In this document: piece after piece, positions 8,921 to 18,900 of the stretch
How the letters are laid out: every line of letters begins with the position of its first letter
How positions within the stretch are numbered: the stretch's first letter is position 1
NCBI GenBank assembly: GCA_023389035.1
Contig: JAEWFC010000023.1
Location: 310,001 to 374,000, forward strand
Length of the DNA stretch: 64,000 nucleotides
Origin: Acidobacteriota bacterium
GTDB lineage: Bacteria; Acidobacteriota; Blastocatellia; Pyrinomonadales; Pyrinomonadaceae
Direction of reading: 5' to 3'
Translations under genes and position numbers: made by a program
The notes under the pieces: model-generated
Told to the model about the DNA's origin: nothing
Database searches by the model: none
The model's input: the letters and a program-made list of their open reading frames with translations, nothing else

Positions 8921-10126
8921 GTGAACAGAATACCAAGGGTCGCGTTTTTCCCCGATTCCTATTTGGAGATCAACGGGGCAGCGATGACGTGCAAAAGATT
9001 GACCGACTATGCCGCCGGAAATGAGTATCCGTATCTGGTGGTGTTTGCGGGGAAAAAGACCGGCGTTGAAACGAAAGGATCGGTAGAGTACCTCTCGTTA
9101 AAGCGTACGCCGCTTTCGTTCCCGCTCGACGAGGACCTAGCATACGACCCGCTATTCCAAAGGCATACCAACCGTGTGCTGAGAAAACTGATCGAGTTCA
9201 AACCCGACGTTATACACATTACAGGGATCAACGACGTAAGCATCATCGGCTCTTACCTTGCATGGAAGCTGCAGCTTCCGCTGGTCGGTTCGTGGCATAC
9301 GAACGTTCATGAATTTGCTGCACAGCGGCTCGACAAACTTTTCAGTTTTGTTCCCGGCAATTCGGCTTCGAAGATAACCCGGTTAGCCGAGAGAAAGATC
9401 TTGGATGGCGCCGTTCTTTATTACAAGATGCCAAAGGTAGTACTGGCTCCGAACAAAGAGCTTGTCGAATTGCTCGGCAAGGGTACGGGACGTACGGCTA
9501 GATTAATGGGCAGAGGCGTTGACGCTGAAAAGTTTTCGCCGCAGCACCGCACCGTCTCCGATAGTATCTTCAGGCTCGGTTCTGTCGGCCGCCTTCGAGC
9601 TGAAAAGAATGTCCGTGCTCTCATCGATATCGAGCGGGCTTTGATCTCTGCGGGAATGACAGATTTCGAGTTCTTGATCGTTGGCGAAGGCAGCGAACGT
9701 GAGCATTTGGAAAAGCACATGAAGCATGCGCGGTTCACGGGCTTCCTTTCGGGTGAGAAGTTGTCTGAAGCCTATGCCAACATGGATGTTTTCCTCTTTA
9801 CATCAGAAACGGACGCCTTTGGGAACGTCGCCCAAGAGGCATCGGCATCTGGTGTCGTTCCGATCGTTTCCGACAAGGGCGGACCGAAATATTTGGTCGA
9901 CCACGGAGAATCGGGGTTCGTCGCAAAGGATATTGGCGAGTTCATCAGTTACACTAAAGAGCTGATGATAGATCGGGCGAAACTGATCGCGATGAAAGAG
10001 AATGCACGTGAGAGAGCACTCTCCAAATCCTGGGATTCGGTGTTCGAAAGCGTATACGAAGGATATAACGAGGCCCTGCAGATCGCGGCGGAGCGAAAAC
10101 AGCATGCGGCCGCGAATGGTGGTTGA
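8921..10126 (+). CDS. GT4-family glycosyltransferase (MgtA/SqdX-like)
   Basis: This 401-residue protein has a GT-B fold. The N-terminal acceptor domain begins RVAFFPDSYLEINGAAMTC and includes WHTNVHEF. The C-terminal GT1-type donor domain shows GRLRAEKNV, LIVGEGSERE and the E-x7-E-like segment 'TDAFGNVAQEASASG'. The layout resembles the mannosyl- and sulfoquinovosyl-transferases that act on diacylglycerol or lipid carriers. The start is GTG 8921, with only a weak ribosome site. It heads a run of five same-strand neighbours ending in btaA-btaB, so a glycolipid product is a reasonable inference. The donor sugar is not determinable from sequence alone. Confidence 0.87.
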   Translation: MNRIPRVAFFPDSYLEINGAAMTCKRLTDYAAGNEYPYLVVFAGKKTGVETKGSVEYLSLKRTPLSFPLDEDLAYDPLFQRHTNRVLRKLIEFKPDVIHITGINDVSIIGSYLAWKLQLPLVGSWHTNVHEFAAQRLDKLFSFVPGNSASKITRLAERKILDGAVLYYKMPKVVLAPNKELVELLGKGTGRTARLMGRGVDAEKFSPQHRTVSDSIFRLGSVGRLRAEKNVRALIDIERALISAGMTDFEFLIVGEGSEREHLEKHMKHARFTGFLSGEKLSEAYANMDVFLFTSETDAFGNVAQEASASGVVPIVSDKGGPKYLVDHGESGFVAKDIGEFISYTKELMIDRAKLIAMKENARERALSKSWDSVFESVYEGYNEALQIAAERKQHAAANGG

Positions 10127-10161
10127 GACAGAATTTGCCGAATGATCCGCAAGAAATCTTG

Positions 10162-10965
10162 ATGACCGATATCACCATGGATGAGACGCCGCCTGAGCGG
10201 CCGACCAACACGATCACTGAGGCGTGGCTTTTCCTATGGAATAACCCTTCACAGTTCGTTAGATATTGGAATTACAAGGGAGCGATCCTGAGCGGTGTCC
10301 TGCGAGCACCGATCTTTTTTGCGACATACCTCATTGGCAAAGAGGGCTTCAGGTTGGCTCTCGCAGCAGCAGCTCTTCAGTTTGTCTTCCGATTCTTTTT
10401 TGCCGGTATCGGCGGGGCATTGATCCAATCGTTTCGACGAGTGGAGCCGGCGTGGAAAGCGATCCTTTCGATCCTCATGCTGCTGCCGCTCGTGAGTCAC
10501 CTATTCGAGTTCGGGCTGCAGTTCGCTTTCGGTTACGTGACGGGTACGCAGGACCGGACAGACGAAGCTATCCTAAGATCGATATCAGTATCAATAATCT
10601 CGGCCCTCTTTACGCTCTTTGCGATGCGTCGAGGGATAATGATCGTCGGTGAGTCGGAAAGCAAATCCTTATTCAGCGACATCTCGAGGCTGCCTGTCAT
10701 CATATTTCATTTTATTGCTTTCATACCGAATGAGATCTCTTCTATGCTGCGCCGTGGAGCGTATTTGGGGGCATTGCTCGGGATCGGCGCCTTTGGGGTC
10801 TTCTCACAGATATTAATGTGGGCATTGATGAACAAACCTGCTTGGTCATACAGCGGCGGAAAACAGATATTCCCTCTCAGTTTTTGGGGTGTTGACGGCA
10901 TGATCCTGCTTTGTCTGACTATCGCCCTCTCGTCATTCGTATATTCCAAAAAGCATCAGAACTGA
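10162..10965 (+). CDS. Polytopic membrane protein of unknown function
   Basis: The 267 residues contain about five or six hydrophobic segments (for example AILSGVLRAPIFFATYLIG, LALAAAALQFVFRFFFAGIG and ALLGIGAFGVFSQILMWAL). A short cytoplasmic-looking N-terminus reads MTDITMDETPPERP. I prefer ATG 10162; a TTG at 10123 overlapping the upstream TGA would add 13 residues. It sits between two GT4 glycosyltransferase genes with only a few bases on either side, so it is probably part of their operon. I recognise no family. A transporter or scaffold for lipid intermediates is conceivable but unsupported. Confidence 0.8.
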   Translation: MTDITMDETPPERPTNTITEAWLFLWNNPSQFVRYWNYKGAILSGVLRAPIFFATYLIGKEGFRLALAAAALQFVFRFFFAGIGGALIQSFRRVEPAWKAILSILMLLPLVSHLFEFGLQFAFGYVTGTQDRTDEAILRSISVSIISALFTLFAMRRGIMIVGESESKSLFSDISRLPVIIFHFIAFIPNEISSMLRRGAYLGALLGIGAFGVFSQILMWALMNKPAWSYSGGKQIFPLSFWGVDGMILLCLTIALSSFVYSKKHQN

Positions 10966-10971
10966 ATCTTC

Positions 10972-12312
10972 GTGACGAGAACCCCGATCAAATCAGTTCA
11001 CATTACGAACTATTACCATAAGAACTCCGGCGGCATAAGCACGTCGTACAATAACCTGATGGCCGCGGCCGAGCGGCATCGCAGATACGTCCGTCTGATC
11101 GTCCCCGGGGAGTTCGAAAGCATCGAGGACGTCAACGAGTTCGCCCGGATATATTACGTTCCTGCAAAATACTCACCGATCTTCGATAAGCGATATCGGC
11201 TTATTATGCCGTGGCAGTACATGCCTAACGGTTCAGACATCAGGAAAATACTCGAAGATGAACAGCCGGATCTTGTAGAGATAACGGATAAATACACCCT
11301 AAGCATGTTTGGTGCAATGGTCCGTTTGGGTAAGTTCAGTCAGCTTGGCCGACCGCTGCTTGTTCATTTTTCTTGTGAGCGAATGGACGACAATGTCGCG
11401 TCTTTTCTTTCCGGCGGACGATTTGGCCGTTGGCTGGCGAAAACTATCATCGGTAAATATACGGTACCGAGCTTTGACTTCCACTTAGCCAATTCAAGCT
11501 ACACTGCCGCGGAGTTTAACGAATCATTGATGTCAGGGTCATCTGTGTCTCGCACTTGGCGATGGCTCCGGGCGCCGCAAGTTCCCTTAGAAGAACGCAT
11601 CCGCGTTTGCCCACGTGGGGTTGACGCGGCTCATTTCCGCCCGGATCGAAAGTCTGACACAAAGCGAAATGAACTGATCAAGAAAGCAGGTCTTCCGTCG
11701 GACGCCATTGTCCTGTTATATGCCGGCCGCATCTCACCGGAGAAGAACATCGAGCTTCTGCCAGCGATGATGCGTGAGCTGGCATTAGACGGGGATAATG
11801 ACTATCGACTCGTAGTCGCAGGCGACGGGCCTCAGGCAGAATGGCTTCGACACGAAGGCGAGAAGATAGGTCCCGGACGGATCACGCTTCTCGGGCACCT
11901 GGATAAGGAAACGTTAGCAGATTATTACGCCAACGCCGATGTGTTTGTCCATCCCAATCCAAAAGAGCCATTTGGGATCGCTCCGCTCGAAGCGATGGCC
12001 TCAGGAGTGCCGACAGTTGCACCCAGGTCCGGCGGTATTTTATCGTACGCAACTGATGAAAATGCTTGGCTGGTGGAAGCGACTGCAAAAGACTTCGCCG
12101 GGGCCATTCGGCAAGCTGTGACAGACAGGGCGTTACGGGTATCGCGCACGCAAAAGGCCGTGGAAACCGCTAGGGCTAACACGCGTGAGATGTCGACGGA
12201 TCGCTTGTTTGCGACCTACGATGAAATTTACGAAGATTTCCAGCGGAGGCGGGATTTGTACATCGGCAGCGATGACTCTCCTCCGTTGGATAATTCAGTA
12301 CCTGCAAGATGA
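10972..12312 (+). CDS. GT4-family glycosyltransferase
   Basis: This 446-residue GT-B glycosyltransferase has an N-terminal domain starting SVHITNYYHKNSGGISTSYN, with the Gly-rich loop typical of GT4. The donor domain has LLYAGRISPEKNIELLPAMM, LVVAGDGPQAEW and the motif EPFGIAPLEAMASGVP with both conserved glutamates. A GTG start at 10972 lies 6 bp after the upstream stop, with no clear ribosome site, which fits translational coupling. Its 3' end overlaps the permease start by ATGA. Two different GT4 enzymes in one operon suggest sequential addition of two sugars, for example to diacylglycerol. This is inference from context. Confidence 0.88.
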   Translation: MTRTPIKSVHITNYYHKNSGGISTSYNNLMAAAERHRRYVRLIVPGEFESIEDVNEFARIYYVPAKYSPIFDKRYRLIMPWQYMPNGSDIRKILEDEQPDLVEITDKYTLSMFGAMVRLGKFSQLGRPLLVHFSCERMDDNVASFLSGGRFGRWLAKTIIGKYTVPSFDFHLANSSYTAAEFNESLMSGSSVSRTWRWLRAPQVPLEERIRVCPRGVDAAHFRPDRKSDTKRNELIKKAGLPSDAIVLLYAGRISPEKNIELLPAMMRELALDGDNDYRLVVAGDGPQAEWLRHEGEKIGPGRITLLGHLDKETLADYYANADVFVHPNPKEPFGIAPLEAMASGVPTVAPRSGGILSYATDENAWLVEATAKDFAGAIRQAVTDRALRVSRTQKAVETARANTREMSTDRLFATYDEIYEDFQRRRDLYIGSDDSPPLDNSVPAR

Positions 12313-13409
12313 TCGATCTGGTTTTCGCCAATTTACGAGTGCGCCCATTTCGCACATTGATCAGCGTCGTCGGTGTCGCTCTCGGTGTTGTGCTTGTAGT
12401 TTTGTTCACCGGTCTTGCGCGTGGAATGACGAACGACATGGCCAAGCGTGCTGCGAACTGGAAGGCTGAGATCGTCTTTACACGCGCGGGAGCGATGGGA
12501 CTCGATAGCTCTAACATGAGCGTGCCGACAGCGTATGTTCCCCGTCTTCTCGAGATCGAAGGCGTCTCCTCGGTCGTTCCGGTCGGCAAGTACATAACTC
12601 CAGATACGCGAGGCCGATGGGGAATACAGCAACTGGACGGCGTTCCGTGGGAAGAATTCGCCGCGATGAATGGAATGTCGTTAGTTGAAGGGCGCGCACC
12701 GCAGGCCGACAATGAGATAATTCTCGATGAACGACAGATGCGGGATGACGCGGCGAAACTCGGCGATAAGCTGATATTTTTCGGCGGCCGTGAATTCACG
12801 ATCGTAGGGGTGTTCACGCCGCCTTCGGGCTCGCGTATCAAGCTTTCTTTAAGCGCGCTTCAGAACAATCTACAGGCGCCTGATAAATGCACTTACATTC
12901 TAGTTAAGCTGGCTGACGGACAAGACGTAGATACGGTCGCCGCCCGTATTAATGAGCAGTTGCCCGGGAACAAGATAAATCTGACCCGGGACCTGGTGAT
13001 CGACGCTCAGGAACGCGTTCCCGCGTTGAACACTTTCCTCCGCGTCATCGTCGGTCTGGGAGCATTCGTCAGTACGATCTTCGTACTACTTTCTATGTAC
13101 ACGACCGTCACCGAACGTCGAAAGGAGATCGGGATACTAAAATCACTCGGAGCTTCGAAGACGTTTATTATCCGCGCCATCGAAGGTGAAGCATTGCTGA
13201 TCGGGATATTAGGCGTAGCTCTTGGCCTCGCAGCCTCATTTGCTGCATCGGCTTTTATTGCGGCGGTGTTCGAGCTTCAGTTCGAGTTCAGCTGGGGTTG
13301 GGTAGCGACAGCGGTCACGATCGCAGTTATCGGCAGCTTGATCGGTGCCCTATATCCTGCGTGGAGGGCATCCGCGATCGATCCCGTCGAAGTGATGGCT
13401 AACGAATAA
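12309..13409 (+). CDS. FtsX/MacB-type ABC transporter permease
   Basis: This 366-residue protein has one N-terminal transmembrane helix (LISVVGVALGVVLVVLF), a large extracytoplasmic MacB-periplasmic-core-like domain (about residues 40-235) and three C-terminal helices. The FtsX signature is TERRKEIGILKSLGASK, and it ends PAWRASAIDPVEVMANE. Such permeases work with a LolD/MacB-type ATPase to move lipids, lipoproteins or peptides. No ATP-binding subunit is encoded next to it, so it must borrow one from elsewhere. It overlaps the upstream glycosyltransferase by four bases and is followed 9 bp later by btaA, which suggests lipid handling. Confidence 0.9.
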   Translation: MIDLVFANLRVRPFRTLISVVGVALGVVLVVLFTGLARGMTNDMAKRAANWKAEIVFTRAGAMGLDSSNMSVPTAYVPRLLEIEGVSSVVPVGKYITPDTRGRWGIQQLDGVPWEEFAAMNGMSLVEGRAPQADNEIILDERQMRDDAAKLGDKLIFFGGREFTIVGVFTPPSGSRIKLSLSALQNNLQAPDKCTYILVKLADGQDVDTVAARINEQLPGNKINLTRDLVIDAQERVPALNTFLRVIVGLGAFVSTIFVLLSMYTTVTERRKEIGILKSLGASKTFIIRAIEGEALLIGILGVALGLAASFAASAFIAAVFELQFEFSWGWVATAVTIAVIGSLIGALYPAWRASAIDPVEVMANE

Positions 13410-13418
13410 GGGAGACTA

Positions 13419-14654
13419 ATGGCCGAAGGACTCGTTCTCCAGGCTGTCCGTAATCAAAAGTCGACGACAAAGGCGGGTGTGCTCCAGCGCCTATTTGCGG
13501 TTTGGTTCGACGCGTTCGTTTACAATCAGATCTGGGAAGACCCTGTCGTCGACATTGCAGCGCTACAGCTGGATCGCGATTCAAGGATCCTCACTATTTC
13601 GTCCGGCGGTTGCAACGCCCTCAACTACCTCGTTGAAAACCCGGCGTCTGTAACGGCTGTCGACCTGAACCGACACCACATCTACCTGCTCAATCTGAAG
13701 ATCGCAGCGATAAAAGGCCTCCGAGAACACGAGGATTTTTTCGCGATGTTTGGCCTTGGCAAACACCCGCGTAATGGTACTAACTATCTTCGGTTCATCC
13801 TGCAACACCTGGACGTCGAAAACCGTAATTACTGGGAATCGAACTCGCTATTCGGTGGGCTAATCTTCGGTCACCGAATTAGCCTTTTCACCAATGGCGG
13901 ACTCTACGATCACTCTCGTAACGGATACTTTCTGAGACTGTTTCATAAACTCGCACATATCCACGGCTATCGGCCGGAAAAGCTCCTTAAGGCTGAGAAC
14001 ATGGAGGAACAAGAAGACATATACCGAAAGGAGATCGAGCCGTTCTTCACGACTATCCTAATCCGCCTGATCGGCAGTCTGCCGATCACAGGCTTTGGGC
14101 TAGGGATCCCACCCCAACAGTATGACGAACTGGTACAGGAGCTCGGCGAAAACCGATCGATCGTTGATCTCTACCGCGATCGAGTACGACGTTTGGCGTG
14201 CGAGTTTCCGATCGCGGATAACTATTTCGCATGGCAGGCATTTGCCCGACGATACGATACCGAAGAGCGGCGTGCAATACCCAGTTACCTGAAAGAGCAG
14301 AACTTCGCATTGTTACGCGATAAGATCCACCGGATAAAAACATGGATCGGTTCGGTTACAGATGCGATCTGCCAACAACCATCGGGCTCATTCGATCGTT
14401 TTGTATTTCTTGATGCCCAGGACTGGATGACCCTGGACCAGATCATCGACCTATGGAGCGTTATTTCCAAGAAAGCTGCACCAGGTTCTCGGATAATTTT
14501 TCGAACGGCCGGCTCAGCATCACCGCTGGAGCGAGTGCTTCCGAATGAACTTCTTTCGAAGTTTCGATACGAACGGGAGATGTCTTACACGTTGTTTCAG
14601 AAGGACCGTTCATCAATATATGGCGGTTTTCATCTCTACGTCTTGGAAACATAG
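13419..14654 (+). CDS. btaA: BtaA: S-adenosylmethionine:diacylglycerol 3-amino-3-carboxypropyltransferase (DUF3419)
   Basis: The 411-residue sequence matches the DUF3419/BtaA family. QIWEDPVVDIAAL lies near the N-terminus. The SAM-binding segment is ILTISSGGCNALNYL with AVDLNRHH, and the acidic or aromatic motif is VFLDAQDWM. BtaA transfers the aminocarboxypropyl group of SAM to diacylglycerol to give diacylglyceryl-homoserine, the first step of the phosphorus-free betaine lipid DGTS. The start is ATG 13419 with AAGGGAG upstream. The next gene, a small methyltransferase, begins immediately after the stop and supplies the BtaB step. DGTS has been reported in the acidobacterium Chloracidobacterium, which fits the organism call. 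Confidence 0.9.
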   Translation: MAEGLVLQAVRNQKSTTKAGVLQRLFAVWFDAFVYNQIWEDPVVDIAALQLDRDSRILTISSGGCNALNYLVENPASVTAVDLNRHHIYLLNLKIAAIKGLREHEDFFAMFGLGKHPRNGTNYLRFILQHLDVENRNYWESNSLFGGLIFGHRISLFTNGGLYDHSRNGYFLRLFHKLAHIHGYRPEKLLKAENMEEQEDIYRKEIEPFFTTILIRLIGSLPITGFGLGIPPQQYDELVQELGENRSIVDLYRDRVRRLACEFPIADNYFAWQAFARRYDTEERRAIPSYLKEQNFALLRDKIHRIKTWIGSVTDAICQQPSGSFDRFVFLDAQDWMTLDQIIDLWSVISKKAAPGSRIIFRTAGSASPLERVLPNELLSKFRYEREMSYTLFQKDRSSIYGGFHLYVLET

Positions 14655-15299
14655 ATGCAGAACACGTTCGAGAAAATGGACAAAATGTATCGCGGCCAGC
14701 GGTACATTTACGACGCTACCCGGAAGTTTTACCTTCTCGGCCGCGATGATCTGCTAGATCTGATCGATCCCAGCCCCGAAGAACGCGTGCTAGAGATCGG
14801 CTGCGGCACTGCACGCAACTTAATCGCCCTGGCAAGATCCCATCCCGACGCAAAATTCTTCGGCCTTGATGCATCTTCCGCGATGATTGATACCGCTAGC
14901 GCCAAGGTGGCAGCGGCCGGCGTAACAAATATCGAACTTAAAACTGCACTAGCGGATGACATCACTTATGCGGGAACTTTCCTTCAGCCATCGCCGTTCG
15001 ACAAGGCATTCTTCTCATACTCGATCTCGATGATACCGACTTGGAAAGCCGCGATAGAGAATGCACTTGAGAACATTCGCGCGGGTGGAACACTCTTCAT
15101 CGTCGATTTCTACGATCAGGCTCAGCTGCCGGGAACTTTCCGGGCCTTGTTGAAATGGTGGTTATCTAAGTTTCACGTGGAGTATTGGGAAGACCTTATC
15201 CCGTTTCTGCGTTCGCTCGAAGATTCGAAGCGATGCAAGGTTTCGATCATTCCCGTGTTTCGGCGATACGCGTTTATCGCTGTTATTGAAAAGCTCTAA
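14655..15299 (+). CDS. btaB: BtaB-like SAM-dependent methyltransferase (DGTS formation)
   Basis: This 214-residue class I methyltransferase has motif I VLEIGCGTARNLIALA, the acidic loop FFGLDASSAMID and a later LFIVDFYDQAQ segment. Size and position, starting at the base after the btaA stop, match BtaB. BtaB adds three methyl groups to diacylglyceryl-homoserine, giving the betaine lipid DGTS. The two-gene btaA-btaB order is the known bacterial arrangement. The gene converges with the SRAP gene, overlapping it by four bases. The family-level call is secure; the specific BtaB role rests mainly on adjacency. Confidence 0.87.
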   Translation: MQNTFEKMDKMYRGQRYIYDATRKFYLLGRDDLLDLIDPSPEERVLEIGCGTARNLIALARSHPDAKFFGLDASSAMIDTASAKVAAAGVTNIELKTALADDITYAGTFLQPSPFDKAFFSYSISMIPTWKAAIENALENIRAGGTLFIVDFYDQAQLPGTFRALLKWWLSKFHVEYWEDLIPFLRSLEDSKRCKVSIIPVFRRYAFIAVIEKL

Positions 15300-15946
15300 T
15301 CGAACAGCCTTGGGGCTTCGATCGCAGCTTCTTTAGCCGGCCCGGGTTCCGGCACTTCGTGCGCCCTGATCTCGTCATTTGAAATCGGCCGCATTATCCG
15401 TTTAAGTTCGGACATGGATGTGGATGGATCGAGCCATTTGTCGTAATCGTATTTGTGCACGATCACAGGCATTCGGTCCTTGGCGTGTATCGGGCGCACG
15501 ATATCGTTAGCTACGGTCGTTAAAATGGCCCCGCACGTTGTTGGCTCACCTTTGATGTTGCATTCCCGGGCAATCCCCGCAAAGGCGAACAAGGGTTCGT
15601 CGAGTTCAAACTCGTAGCGAGCCTTTTTCTTGCCGTTCATCTCTTTCCATTCGTAAAAGCTCGACGCAGGGATCAAAACGCGGCCGTTTCGAAAGGCATC
15701 CTTGAACATTTCAACGAAGGTTATGGTCTCACTCTTCGCATTGATGACCTTTCGGGTTATCCCGCGATTGTCACAGTCTTCGATGGTCCAGAAGATCTGT
15801 TCGGCACGCCGGTTATTATCGATCGCGAGTATATTTGTACCGGGAAATATCTCCTGTTGTGGCTCGTAAACGAAATTGCCGTCAATGAGATCAAAATGTT
15901 TTTGCACATCCTCATGTCTGGCACTCAACTTATATCGTCCGCACAT
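15296..15946 (-). CDS. SRAP-domain protein (YedK/HMCES-like abasic-site shield)
   Basis: This 216-residue protein begins MCGRYKLS, exposing the catalytic Cys2 after removal of Met1. Other SRAP hallmarks are visible: Asn69 in INAKSET, Glu99 in SSFYEWKE and His154 in RPIHAKDRMP. SRAP proteins form a thiazolidine crosslink with abasic sites in single-stranded DNA and protect them. The start lies three bases from the dnaE2 stop codon, so this is the last gene of the imuA-imuB-dnaE2 operon. Association of SRAP with SOS genes is documented for the family. All active-site residues are present. Confidence 0.93.
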   Translation of the reverse strand: MCGRYKLSARHEDVQKHFDLIDGNFVYEPQQEIFPGTNILAIDNNRRAEQIFWTIEDCDNRGITRKVINAKSETITFVEMFKDAFRNGRVLIPASSFYEWKEMNGKKKARYEFELDEPLFAFAGIARECNIKGEPTTCGAILTTVANDIVRPIHAKDRMPVIVHKYDYDKWLDPSTSMSELKRIMRPISNDEIRAHEVPEPGPAKEAAIEAPRLFD

Positions 15947-15949
15947 AAT

Positions 15950-18900
15950 CTAGTGAAAATCGTGTGATCCTATTTCAGCCATAAAAGCATTTATAGGCTC
16001 AAAATACAAAGCCTTTATCATATTGCCTTCCTCTGAGATCCCCTTGATCAGCAGGAAAGAGCTGTGTGTTATGATGCGGCGAAACCGTTCAAAAATATCC
16101 GGCATTACGATAAAGTTCGAATGGCCCGTCTCGTCCTCCATTGTGATGAATACAACGCTATTGCCGGTGCTTGGCCGTTGCCGGACGATGACTGAACCCG
16201 CGACCGTCACGAGCTCGCGCTTCGGCAGACCGTGAGTTTCTATGGCAGAAAGAACACCCCGCTTCGTTAGATCTTCTCTCAGAAATGCCATCGGGTGCTT
16301 GCCGACAGTTATTGCCATAGTTCGCAGGTCTGATTCCATGGCCTGCCATTCGGTCATGCTCTTTATGAAGTCTGCATTCCCCTCTTCGCTCTTCGCCTTT
16401 GCAAATAACTCCCCGTTCGGCTGTATCGCAAGCTCCGACTGCCATAACGCCTGCCGGCGATGCACTTGTTTCCCGAAATTCAGGGCACCGGCGAGGCTTA
16501 GAGCCCGGATCTCTTTTTTATTGATCACCGGCACTCGGCCTACCAGATCTTCGACGCTTTGGTAACTTCCATCAGCATTCCTTCGAGCGACGATCGCCTC
16601 AGCAGCCTCTTGTCTTAACCCCTTTATGTACTTCAGGCCGATACGCACTTCCCCGTCTTCAATGGTGAAAAGATGGTCCGAGCAATTCACGTCCACATGC
16701 CGGAAATGCAGGCCGTGCCGCTGCGCGTCCTTGATAAGTGTGGCGGGAACATAGAACCCGAGCGGATAATTGTTCAGCATCGCGGTGGTAAATTCGGCAA
16801 GGTAATAAACCTTTAGATACGCCGACGCGTAAGCAAGCAATGCAAAACTTGCAGCATGGGATTCAGGAAAACCATAGTTGGCAAACGCCGTGATGTTCTG
16901 AACTATACGATCCTGAACGTCTTCAGCAATAGCATTCTTCGCCATGCCCTCGCGAAGGTTTCGCTCGATCTTTGCTAGACGCTTGTCCGCACGCTTAAAG
17001 CCCATCGCCCGCCGAAGCTCCTCAGCCTGTCCGCCCGTAAAGCCGGACATTATCATCGCCATGCGCAGCAGCTGCTCCTGAAATAGCGGTACGCCTAGTG
17101 TCCGTTTTAATGTGGATTCAAGCCACGGATGAATGTAGTCGATCTCCTCAAGCCCCTGACGTCGGCGAATATAATGGGTCAGCATCTTTCCGACGATCGG
17201 TCCCGGTCGAATGATGGCCACCTGCACGACGATGTCATAAAAGGTCTGAGGCTTTGACCGCGGCAGAAAATTGATCTGTGCTCGGCTTTCCACCTGAAAC
17301 ATCCCGACCGTATCGCCTTTTTGCAGCGTTTCATAGACCAATTTGTCATCAGTGGGCAGCTTGCCCAGATCCACTTTTTCGCCCCGGTGGTCCTCGACCA
17401 AGATCAGCGTATCGCGGAGCACCGCCATCATACCGAGCCCCAGCAGATCGACCTTAATAATGCCTTGACGCTCACAGTCGTCCTTGTCCCATTGAATGAT
17501 CGTGCGGCCTTCCATAGATGCCGGCTCGATCGGAACGACCGCGTCCAGCCTGCCGAGCGATATGACCATCCCGCCTGAATGCTGGCCAAGATGCCTGGGG
17601 AAATCCAGTATTCGTGTATAGAGCTCCACAAATTTGCGTGTTCGAATGTCGCCTTTCAGATGAAAGCCGTTCTCCTCGAACCGCTCGATCATCTCGCCAA
17701 AATCTGACACGCCGTAATGCGAGATAGACTTTGAGAGCGGGCCTATCTGCTCCTCAGGAAAACCGAATACCTTACCTACTTCCCTTATGGCCGAACGCCC
17801 TCGGTATGTGATGACATTCGCCGTCATCGCGGCCCCGCGGCGGCCGTACTTTTCATAGATGTGCTGAATTACCGTTTCGCGGTCGTCACCGGATGGCAGA
17901 TCGATATCGATATCGGGATACTCGCCGCGTTCTTCAGATAGGAACCGCTCGAACAACAGTTGTCCGGCGATCGGGTCGACGGCCGTTATGCCGAGCGAAT
18001 AACAAACGACCGAATTGGCAGCCGAACCCCGTCCTTGAGAAAGTATCCGTCGCGATCTGCAGAAATTTGAGATATCCCAAACCAGCAGGAAATACCCCGC
18101 AAGCTTTAGCTTTGCTATCAGGTTCAGCTCATGGTCGAGCTTGGCCTTTATCTTGGGCGTCATCTGTCCATAGCGTTCGACCGCACCCTTCTCGGAAAGT
18201 GTACGAAGCAGTGAGTCCATCGTCTCGCCCGCAGGCACCGGAAAATCCGGGAATGTGTAGCCCACATCGTCCATCGAAAACGTTATGCAGTCGGCGATCT
18301 CTTTTGTGCGTGCGACCGCATCGGGAAACTCCTCGAAAAGCCGCAGCATCTGCGAGGCCGATTTCACATGGCGTTCTGCATTCTGCGAGAGAAGCTTCCC
18401 TGCCTCATAAATGGTCGTGTGATTCTTTATGCAGGTAAAAACATCAAACAGCTCGCGATCGGCCTTATCGGCATAGTACGCTCCGTTGCTTGCAAAAAGC
18501 GGCAAATGCAGTTTGTGAGCAAGGCCTGCAAGATTTTGGTTCACATCTTCTTCGCTGCGAAGATAATGCCGCTGCAGTTCAACATATAGCCGCTTTTCAA
18601 AAACATAATTTAGCCATGCCAGGTCTCGCTGGCCATCGCCCCGGCGAATACTGCGGTGCATTAGCCCATCTGCACCGCCGGTCATACATATCAGTCCCTG
18701 CGAATGCTCCTCGATGTCCTTGCGTGTCGCGAAATGTTCGCCCTTTGGGTGCCGCAGCTTTACGGTCGTGATCAAACGGCAAAGGTTTTGATATCCCGCC
18801 AGACCTATCGGAAGCAGCGGCAGCAGACTGCCGTCGTCCATCGTTATCTCGGCCCCGATCATCGCCTTTATGCCTTGTTCTTTCGCCTCTTGATGAAAAC

